Notes under the pieces: generated by a model
What the model saw: only the letters and a program-made list of their open reading frames with translations
Databases searched by the model: none
Told to the model about the DNA's origin: nothing
Program-made: the position numbers and the translations under genes
NCBI GenBank assembly: GCA_017988355.1
Contig: JAGNRX010000091.1
Coordinates: 1-5,425, forward strand
Length of the DNA stretch: 5,425 nucleotides
Direction of reading: 5' to 3'
Origin: Bacteroidales bacterium
Lineage (GTDB): Bacteria > Bacteroidota > Bacteroidia > Bacteroidales > P3
In this document: positions 1 through 5,425 of the stretch, one piece after another
Layout of the letters: each line of letters opens with the position of its first letter
How positions within the stretch are numbered: position 1 is the first letter of the stretch

Positions 1-575
1 AGATATTTCAAGGGAAGGAGTCTAAGAAGTTTTCAAACAATCCAATCTGTATGGAAGAAGCTCACAATACTACTTCAATTATGGGTAAATGGATTACAGG
101 ACAAATATTTACTTGGAATAAGTATATTGAGAAAACTACTGCGAAAAAGGTCAATGCTTTTGAAAAATACGATGAGTTTTACAATACTTTTAAGAATGAT
201 AGTTCTCTTGTATGGGTAAGTTATTTCCGTCAAGCTCAAAAGAATAATGATGCTCTAATGTATTTTGCTCAAGTAAGAGGAATTGAATTAACTAAGAACC
301 AAAAAGATATTATTTCAGATAGGGTAGTGGTTTACTATCTTTCTTCTTATAAGAGCTTTAATCTTTCTTTCGTCTGTGATGAAATGTCTGATGTTTATGT
401 TAAGGATAGGAAATTAAATAGTGTCGGAGCATTTCATTCTCTAAATATGAAATTTAATCATAATGATGAATTGCCTTGTTTTGAAATAATAGGAGAGGGG
501 ATTGTTATTTCCTCGCTAAACATTAATAATATTTTAAACTATGTCGAAGAACTTAACTTTGGTAATCAAGATTAG
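1..575 (+). CDS. Unrecognised protein, 3' part of a gene open to the left edge
   Basis: The reading frame is open from the first complete codon (base 3) to the TAG at 573-575, giving about 190 visible residues. The first ATG is at base 51, but 16 in-frame sense codons precede it with no stop. The purine-rich AAGGAG at 15-20 lies about 30 bases before that ATG, too far to serve it, so I treat the gene as cut by the window edge; a start at 51 (174 aa) is the alternative. I do not recognise the family. The visible protein is soluble in character, with no signal peptide or membrane segment. It has a Lys/Asn/Tyr-rich, probably helical first half with aromatic stretches (MGKWITGQIFTW, VWVSYFRQAQ), then a part that looks beta-rich, ending in a Cys-containing strand and a short terminal helix (NILNYVEELN). 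Base composition resembles the neighbours, so nothing marks it as foreign. It converges on the minus-strand block. Confidence 0.7.
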   Translation, partial: IFQGKESKKFSNNPICMEEAHNTTSIMGKWITGQIFTWNKYIEKTTAKKVNAFEKYDEFYNTFKNDSSLVWVSYFRQAQKNNDALMYFAQVRGIELTKNQKDIISDRVVVYYLSSYKSFNLSFVCDEMSDVYVKDRKLNSVGAFHSLNMKFNHNDELPCFEIIGEGIVISSLNINNILNYVEELNFGNQD

Positions 576-578
576 ATA

Positions 579-1430
579 TTACTTATAATCTACTATATCG
601 AAGTTGTCGAAGGGTTTAGTATCTGAACTTATCTTCTTTGATTTTGTATCTATTCCATAATAGTTTGTATCAACGCCTGATGACTTAATCCAAACGTATT
701 TATTTATTAGGAAGTTAAAGAAGTACTGTGCAGATATTGTACCTGTTAGGTTTGCAGTTAAGTAAGCATCTTCAACTCTTATTTTCTCATAATCATAGGA
801 TGCAAAATAACTACCATCAACAACGTTAATCTCTCCATCGAAGAAATCTTGAGCTTCTTGGTCTAAATAGAAAACTAACCTTGAATTGGTATCTGCTTCA
901 TTATATATTAACCAAGAATTAAACCTTACTCCATTCAATTGTTTATAATATACTTCTCTATCTTTTCCTTCATAAACCAAGCTATCGGTCAAAGAAAACT
1001 CTTCAAGCTCTATTTGTGCGACATTAAGCGTATGGTGAGTTTCATCAATTGTTTTTGGACTTTCCTGAGGGTTTGAAACCAAAACTACTTCAAAGCCCAA
1101 AGAAGAAAGGGTAGTTCTTAGCTCATAAGTGTAGTTGCTTAGAATTAAAGAATCCTTAACTTTGTTTATAAGTGGTGCGTATTTCCCAAGGAGATCGTTT
1201 TGAATTTCTTTATCTAATTTGTCAAATCCTTCAATCTTATTTATGCTTTCGTTCCTATAAGTTATTACAGGATTAACATATAAATAAACAATATCTCTTG
1301 TTAGGGTATCTGTTTGTTTCTTTAAAAACTCGTTTGCATAGTTTTGTCCATTTGTTGTAAGTGAACAAAACAATGCAATTATACTAATAAACACTATTTT
1401 AGAATAGTGAACCTTGAATAAAGTCTTCAT
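579..1430 (-). CDS. Predicted secreted protein of unknown function, downstream of parC
   Basis: A 283-residue protein starting at the ATG at 1430. An in-frame GTG lies one codon upstream at 1433, but ATG is the better choice. The N-terminus is a signal peptide: basic n-region (MKTLFKVHYSK), hydrophobic core at about residues 12-24, and a likely cleavage after TTNG, leaving Gln29 at the mature end, a common pattern in Bacteroidota. Cys22 sits in LFC, which is not a lipobox, and I see no cysteine in the mature part, so a soluble or loosely envelope-associated protein is likelier than a lipoprotein. The mature part looks mixed alpha/beta, with a segment NVAQIELEEF near the middle and a Lys/Asp-rich C-terminus; I recognise no catalytic motif. 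It resembles hypothetical secreted proteins of Bacteroidales, but I cannot name a family. The start overlaps the end of parC by 32 bp and has no clear ribosome binding site, suggesting translation coupled to parC. Confidence 0.85.
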   Translation of the reverse strand: MKTLFKVHYSKIVFISIIALFCSLTTNGQNYANEFLKKQTDTLTRDIVYLYVNPVITYRNESINKIEGFDKLDKEIQNDLLGKYAPLINKVKDSLILSNYTYELRTTLSSLGFEVVLVSNPQESPKTIDETHHTLNVAQIELEEFSLTDSLVYEGKDREVYYKQLNGVRFNSWLIYNEADTNSRLVFYLDQEAQDFFDGEINVVDGSYFASYDYEKIRVEDAYLTANLTGTISAQYFFNFLINKYVWIKSSGVDTNYYGIDTKSKKISSDTKPFDNFDIVDYK

Positions 1431-4017
1431 CACTATGTTCGTTATTATTATCTAATTCTATTTCTTCTCTTTCTTGGTTGTCATCATTATCCTCTTCATC
1501 CTCATCTTCCTTTTCTTCATAAGTCAAAGATTCTAAAACCTTAACATTCTTAACGAAATACCTTGATAGTTTCTTGCCCTTAGCTCTGTATTTAGTAAGG
1601 TCTGCAAATTCAGAAACATTTATTATCTCATTATCAACTGGTGTTCCTTTCTTTTCGTCCTCAAGCTTTAGTTCAAACATAGGTAACCAATCATTTGTTA
1701 TATGTATAACTTTATAGTTTGGGTCTTCATCAATAAAGAATACCTTTTTATCAGTTATTTCTTCAACTAAGAAACGCTTTACGAAATATTGTTTAGCTGC
1801 TTTATCATAATAGATAGCTGTGATAGGCTTATCTTCTTTAAATTTCTCAACCACAATTAAGTCATCATCGAAATGGGTTGAAAGGTCATAGTTTGTTAGT
1901 CTATAATTACCTGATTTATTAATAGTAATTATCTTATCACTACCACTAAATGTGCCTAAGTATTTTCCTCTCTCATCAGCATTCAAACGTTTAACAGCCT
2001 CGTCAAACCAAATCTTCCTTGCCGATAGGGTGGAAACGCCTTCCATTTTCTTGGTTACCTTCCTTACAACATTGCGATTAAGTATGTTCCCTTGTGCATT
2101 TCTTCCTTTAATTGCAAGTTCTGCAAAGTCGAAGTCGAAATTTGTTTTTCTTAGTCCTGATTTAGGTTTAAGGAAGACTGAAACAATCTCTGCCTCACCA
2201 TTAGGGTTTGCAGAGAAATAAATAATCTTTGAACCCTTAGTTCCTTTTGTTAAGACGTATTCCTTATCTCTAATTATGTTGGTTACTGCAAATCTTTTAA
2301 CATAAGCCTTGCCAAAAGCACCATCTTGATAAATTAGATTGTAAATAGTCCTCTCATCATTCCTTCTAAAAACATCTACATGAATTATATCTGTTCCAAA
2401 GAAATCCTTCTCTTGAACTTTCTTCACAACAAAGGTTCCATCGCTCTTGAATGCAATTATATCATCAATATCTGAACAATCGCAAACATATTCATCACCT
2501 TTAATCTTGTAGCCAACAAAACCTTCCTTGAAATTGCAGTAAAGCTTTTCATTTGCAACAGCCACTGCTTGTGCTTCAATTACATCAAAGTTTCTTATCT
2601 CTGTTTTCCTCTCTCTACCCTTGCCATATTTCTTAAGTATTCTTTCAAAATAGGCTATTGCATAATCGATAATATGCTCTAAGTCGAATTGAACTTGTTT
2701 AATATCGTCTTCAATTGCAAGCAGAATGTCAGTTGCTTTGTCGGAATTGTATTTTGAAATCCTATCAATAGGAATCTTTCTTAATTTATGAATATCTTCA
2801 ATGCTTGGTTCCCTAAGAAGGTTCTTGATAAAAGGTTTTAAGCCAAGTATAATTGTGTCGTCGATTTCTTGATCTGTCCTACAAGGTTTTATTTTCTCAT
2901 AAACCTCATTTTCAATAAATATTCTCTCAAGTGAAACCCAGTGCCAACGTTCTCTTAATTCCTCTAACTGAATCTCTAATTCCAATTTAAGAAGGTCAAG
3001 TGTGTTTTGAGTTGAGTGCCTTAGCATCTGGTCAACAGGAAGGAAACGAGGCTTATCATTATGAATAACACATGAGTTCGGAGAAATTGAAACCTCACAA
3101 TCGGTGAAAGCATATAGTGCATCAATTGTTTGGTCGATGGAAGTGTCGTTTGGAAGTTGTATTATTATTTCAACATTTTGAGCAGTATTATCATCAATCT
3201 TCTTGATCTTAATCTTACCCTTCTCATTTGCTTTAATAATTGAATCAATTAGTTTTCCAGTTGTTGTCCAATAAGGTATTTCCGTAATAACAAGAGTTTT
3301 CTTATCCTCAATCTTAATCTTAGCCCTAACTCTAACCTTTCCACCTCTTAAACCATTATTGTATTTTGAAGCATCAATCATTCCTCCTGTAATAAAATCA
3401 GGGAATATTTCAAATGGTTCGTTCTTTAGAATCTTGATTGAGCTTTCAATAAGTTCATTAAAATTATGAGGAAGAATCTTACAAGCTAACCCAACTGCAA
3501 TTCCTTCAACTCCTTGAGCAAGTAAGAGAGGGAACTTAATTGGTAGGGTTTGAGGTTCTTTGTTTCTACCATCATAAGAAGCACGCCATTTTGTGGTTTG
3601 AGGATTAAAAACAACATCTAATGCAAATTTAGATAGTCGAGCCTCAATGTAACGAGAAGCAGCAGCACTATCGCCTGTTAGAATATTACCCCAGTTTCCT
3701 TGGCAATCAATCAATATTTCCTTTTGTCCTAATTGCACTAAGGCATCCCCAATAGAAGAGTCTCCATGAGGATGGTATTTCATTGTATTACCAACAATAT
3801 TTGCAACCTTATTATATCTTCCGTCATCCAATTCTTTCATTGAATGCAGGATACGTCTTTGAACTGGCTTTAAACCATCATTAAGATGTGGCACAGCTCT
3901 TTCAAGTATTACATAAGATGCGTAGTCTAAGAACCAGTCTTCGTACATCCCTTTGACGGGAATTGTTTTATGAGTTTGTTTTGTTTGAGTGTTTTTTTCT
4001 TCCATATACTTAGCCAT
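1399..4017 (-). CDS. parC: DNA topoisomerase IV subunit A (ParC)
   Basis: 872-residue A subunit of the type IIA topoisomerase that, with ParE as an A2B2 tetramer, cuts both DNA strands and passes a duplex through to decatenate daughter chromosomes. Visible parts: the breakage-reunion domain starts at about residue 22 (EDWFLDYASYVILERAVPH, then LKPVQRRIL at 49-57). HPHGD is at 82-86. The catalytic Arg122-Tyr123 pair is in DSAAASRYIEARLSK (Tyr codon 3649-3651). GIAVG at 172-176 holds the DNA-intercalating isoleucine position (Ile173). The tower and coiled-coil gate run to about 480, followed by the beta-pinwheel from about 490 to 830. A full GyrA box (QRRGGRG type) is absent; the nearest stretch is KGRNAQGN at 637-644. 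This and the overall sequence favour ParC over GyrA. An acidic tail (20 of 32 residues Asp/Glu at 834-865) ends in QGSLF. Quinolone-region Ser87 and Asp91 match E. coli GyrA Ser83 and Asp87. The start may be Met5 (base 4005). parE is not adjacent. Confidence 0.96.
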   Translation of the reverse strand: MAKYMEEKNTQTKQTHKTIPVKGMYEDWFLDYASYVILERAVPHLNDGLKPVQRRILHSMKELDDGRYNKVANIVGNTMKYHPHGDSSIGDALVQLGQKEILIDCQGNWGNILTGDSAAASRYIEARLSKFALDVVFNPQTTKWRASYDGRNKEPQTLPIKFPLLLAQGVEGIAVGLACKILPHNFNELIESSIKILKNEPFEIFPDFITGGMIDASKYNNGLRGGKVRVRAKIKIEDKKTLVITEIPYWTTTGKLIDSIIKANEKGKIKIKKIDDNTAQNVEIIIQLPNDTSIDQTIDALYAFTDCEVSISPNSCVIHNDKPRFLPVDQMLRHSTQNTLDLLKLELEIQLEELRERWHWVSLERIFIENEVYEKIKPCRTDQEIDDTIILGLKPFIKNLLREPSIEDIHKLRKIPIDRISKYNSDKATDILLAIEDDIKQVQFDLEHIIDYAIAYFERILKKYGKGRERKTEIRNFDVIEAQAVAVANEKLYCNFKEGFVGYKIKGDEYVCDCSDIDDIIAFKSDGTFVVKKVQEKDFFGTDIIHVDVFRRNDERTIYNLIYQDGAFGKAYVKRFAVTNIIRDKEYVLTKGTKGSKIIYFSANPNGEAEIVSVFLKPKSGLRKTNFDFDFAELAIKGRNAQGNILNRNVVRKVTKKMEGVSTLSARKIWFDEAVKRLNADERGKYLGTFSGSDKIITINKSGNYRLTNYDLSTHFDDDLIVVEKFKEDKPITAIYYDKAAKQYFVKRFLVEEITDKKVFFIDEDPNYKVIHITNDWLPMFELKLEDEKKGTPVDNEIINVSEFADLTKYRAKGKKLSRYFVKNVKVLESLTYEEKEDEDEEDNDDNQEREEIELDNNNEHSDEDFIQGSLF

Positions 4018-4022
4018 CCTTT
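4017..4022 (-). promoter_or_regulatory. Possible ribosome binding site overlapping the first parC ATG
   Basis: The minus strand reads AAAGGATGG here, so a purine-rich Shine-Dalgarno-like AAAGGA directly abuts and overlaps the ATG at 4017. It cannot serve that ATG, but it is 11 bases before the in-frame ATG at 4005 (MEEKNT), which would give an 868-residue ParC. That spacing is slightly long, and Bacteroidota often start translation without a Shine-Dalgarno sequence, so this shifts the balance towards 4005 without settling it. Confidence 0.3.
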
Positions 4023-4039
4023 ATGGCAGTCTTGTTTTT

Positions 4040-4630
4040 CTAAAATTCTACCTTAGGTGCATTTTCAGCTTCCTTTTCAGATGCAAAATAAGCTTTCCTT
4101 TCAAAGGAAAACATTCCTGCAATAATATTTGTTGGGAAACGACGTATTTTTGAATTGAAAGCATTTACAACATCAGCAAATGCTTGTCTTTCAACAGCAA
4201 TACGGTTTTCTGTTCCTTCAAGTTGTGATTGAAGTTCAAGGAAGTTTTGATTAGCTTTCAAATCAGGATAACGCTCAACAACAACCATAAGTCTATCTAA
4301 TGAAGATTTGAGTTGGGTTTGAGATTGTTGAAACTTATCCAAGCTTTCTTGTGATAAATTGTTTGGGTCAATCTTAGCATTTGAAGCTTGGTTTCTTGCT
4401 TGAACAACTTCTGTTAGAGTTTCTTTTTCGTGAGAAGCATAACCCTTAACAGTATTAACTAAGTTAGGGATAAGGTCAAGACGTCTTTGATATTGACTTT
4501 CAACCTTAGACCACTGCTGAGAACAAGCCTCGTCTTTCTTAACTAAACCATTATAGGCTGAAACTAACCAAATAACCATAATTAGAACAATACCTAAGAT
4601 AGCAACTATGCTAATTGTATTCTTTTTCAT
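4040..4630 (-). CDS. lemA: LemA family protein
   Basis: 196 residues, the usual length for LemA proteins. One N-terminal membrane helix (about residues 6-25) follows a short basic start (MKK) and leads into a long alpha-helical domain. Family motifs are clear and in order: AYNGLVKKDE (25-34), QRRLDLIPNLVNTVKGYA (48-65), ARNQA (78-82), YPDLKANQNF (121-130), LEGTENRIAVER (137-148) and RRFPTNIIAGMF (163-174). The segment after TENRIA, usually with two Tyr-Asn pairs, has Phe instead (AFADVVNAFN). LemA has no established biochemical activity; it is a membrane-anchored helical-bundle protein often encoded beside TPM/YgcG proteins or the HtpX protease. Here the TPM-family gene is just upstream (44 bp) and parC follows after 22 bp, so co-transcription is likely. 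The start ATG at 4630 begins right before the basic n-region and membrane helix; no strong Shine-Dalgarno sequence precedes it. Confidence 0.96.
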   Translation of the reverse strand: MKKNTISIVAILGIVLIMVIWLVSAYNGLVKKDEACSQQWSKVESQYQRRLDLIPNLVNTVKGYASHEKETLTEVVQARNQASNAKIDPNNLSQESLDKFQQSQTQLKSSLDRLMVVVERYPDLKANQNFLELQSQLEGTENRIAVERQAFADVVNAFNSKIRRFPTNIIAGMFSFERKAYFASEKEAENAPKVEF

Positions 4631-4655
4631 AAATCTTATTTTAATATTTAATAGA

Positions 4656-4663
4656 CAAATTTA
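4656..4663 (-). promoter_or_regulatory. Candidate Bacteroidota -7 box upstream of lemA
   Basis: In the 44 bp AT-rich gap between the TPM-family gene and lemA the minus strand carries TAAATTTG, matching the TAnnTTTG -7 consensus of the Bacteroidota housekeeping sigma factor. It ends 25 bases before the lemA ATG, leaving room for a short leader. No TTG -33 element is found at the expected distance upstream, where the glycine-rich coding end lies. In such AT-rich sequence the match could be chance. If real, it would give lemA-parC a promoter independent of the TPM-family gene. Confidence 0.2.
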
Positions 4664-4674
4664 ATTCTTAATAT

Positions 4675-5425
4675 TTAAAATCTTCCGCCTCCGCCACCGC
4701 CACCTGACATTCCTCCACCAAAGCTACCACCTCCAAAACCTCCGCCACTACTACCTCTTCCAAATCCACCAACAGCAGCACCGCCTAAAATAACTCCAGC
4801 AGTATCTTTTGAGATAACATAATCCTTAGTGGTTTTATTATTGCAATTCTTACAAGTATATGTTTTCCTTCCAACTCCATCTTTAGATTGGGTTGCAAGA
4901 CGGACAATTGTGTCAGAAGCCATATACATAGTTTTTCCTCCACAGAAAGGACAATTAGAATACTGGGTTAGGGAATTATCATAAGCAAATATATCAGTGT
5001 TTCCACAACTATCGCATAGCCAAACATCATAATCTCTTGACTTAACATTCTCTTCAACAATTTGTTTCTTAGAAAGATACTTATCATCATCCTCTTCATT
5101 CAAAAGGTGCATATTAGTGCTACAACTTGAACAAATAACAGTCTTATATCTTACTCTTGGTTTAAAGATAAGTTTATACCATAGATATAGAACTATAAGC
5201 ATAAGCGGAAATAAGATCCCTACAAAATACCAAGGTTTAGCTGCTTTTGCAAATGCTTTTATCTTTTCTTCCTTAAGTTCAATTGAAAATATCTTATGTG
5301 CAGAATAGGTATTAATAAAAGCTAAGATTAGTAAAATAAGACTTAGGCCAAGATATATGTATATATAAGGTAGGAAATCTGCAAGGGTTTTTGTTTCTTT
5401 TGTTTTAAATCCTTCGGTTATATAT
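4675..5425 (-). CDS. TPM/YgcG-family membrane protein, C-terminal part (5' end beyond right edge)
   Basis: The frame is open from the right edge to the TAA at 4675-4677, giving 249 visible residues; an internal ATG at 5202 is not the real start because it falls inside a membrane helix. In order: a linker (from YITEGFKTKE), a first membrane helix (about 20-39), a Lys-rich loop, a second helix (about 65-87), then a basic stretch. Two zinc-ribbon-like units follow, with CxxC pairs at 98/101 plus 137/140 and at 158/161 plus 191/194. A Gly-rich tail (about 213-249) ends in GGGGRF. The spacing around EEDDDKYL and DYDVWLC, and the Gly-rich end, are typical of the C-terminal half of TPM-domain (YgcG/Psb32-like) proteins. 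The TPM domain itself, linked to phosphatase activity in plant relatives, should lie upstream but cannot be seen, so the family call rests on the C-terminal half and the neighbouring lemA. Confidence 0.85.
   Translation of the reverse strand, partial: YITEGFKTKETKTLADFLPYIYIYLGLSLILLILAFINTYSAHKIFSIELKEEKIKAFAKAAKPWYFVGILFPLMLIVLYLWYKLIFKPRVRYKTVICSSCSTNMHLLNEEDDDKYLSKKQIVEENVKSRDYDVWLCDSCGNTDIFAYDNSLTQYSNCPFCGGKTMYMASDTIVRLATQSKDGVGRKTYTCKNCNNKTTKDYVISKDTAGVILGGAAVGGFGRGSSGGGFGGGSFGGGMSGGGGGGGRF

Noticed and set aside
569..591. Bidirectional terminator between the convergent genes
   Set aside because: The 6 bp AT-rich stem with an 11-base loop is too weak, and such palindromes are expected by chance in this composition.
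598..612. Short direct repeat TCGAAG/TCGAAG as an operator
   Set aside because: It encodes the FDNFD residues of the secreted protein and has no promoter context.
579..1430. Lipoprotein call for the secreted protein
   Set aside because: The cysteine in the signal region follows Leu-Phe, not a small residue, so the lipobox is not met; cleavage before Gln29 fits better.
1436..1518. Repeat-like ATT/TTC-rich tract on the plus strand as a microsatellite
   Set aside because: It is simply the coding sequence of the acidic and Asn-rich ParC tail (Glu, Asp and Asn codons) with no regular period.
1952..2221. Plus-strand open frame of 89 codons antisense to parC
   Set aside because: It lies wholly inside the well-supported parC pinwheel coding region, has no homology I can see and no ribosome binding site, so it is a shadow frame.
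1399..4017. GyrA instead of ParC
   Set aside because: The pinwheel lacks a full GyrA box and the N-terminal sequence reads like the Bacteroidota topoisomerase IV A subunit.
5117..5308. Plus-strand open frame of 63 codons
   Set aside because: It is antisense to the membrane-hairpin and first-zinc-ribbon region of the TPM-family gene, whose reading frame is clear. No independent support.

Overview
The window looks like a piece of chromosome from an AT-rich member of the Bacteroidota, probably an uncultured or host-associated Bacteroidales. The main reason is the topoisomerase IV A subunit, which reads like the Bacteroidota ParC type (around NWGNILTGDSAAASRYIEAR). Supporting signs are weak or absent Shine-Dalgarno sequences, a secreted protein whose signal peptide appears to end just before a glutamine (NG-Q), and a TAnnTTTG-like promoter box. 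This assignment is from recognition by eye, not from a search. No RNA genes, insertion sequences, CRISPR arrays or prophage genes were seen.

Layout. On the left (about 1-575, plus strand) is the 3' end of an unrecognised gene open to the left edge. It converges on a block of four minus-strand genes covering the rest of the window, with only 3 bp between the facing stop codons. In the direction of transcription (right to left) the block holds: (1) the C-terminal part of a TPM/YgcG-family membrane protein (4675-5425, cut by the right edge), with a two-helix hairpin, two zinc-ribbon-like CxxC pairs and a glycine-rich tail; (2) a LemA family protein (4040-4630); (3) topoisomerase IV subunit A, ParC (1399-4017), complete with catalytic Arg-Tyr, beta-pinwheel domain and acidic tail; (4) a predicted secreted protein of unknown function (579-1430) whose start codon lies inside the end of parC.

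The spacings are 44 bp, 22 bp and a 32 bp overlap, so the four genes are probably one transcription unit, perhaps with an extra promoter before lemA. TPM/YgcG and LemA are a familiar envelope gene pair. ParC is the A subunit of the decatenating topoisomerase; its partner ParE is not in the window. There is no intergenic stretch longer than 44 bp.

No clearly new system is evident. The points most worth a second look are a beta-clamp-like pentapeptide at the very C-terminus of ParC, the dual-coding overlap that covers it, and the unknown genes at 1-575 and 579-1430.
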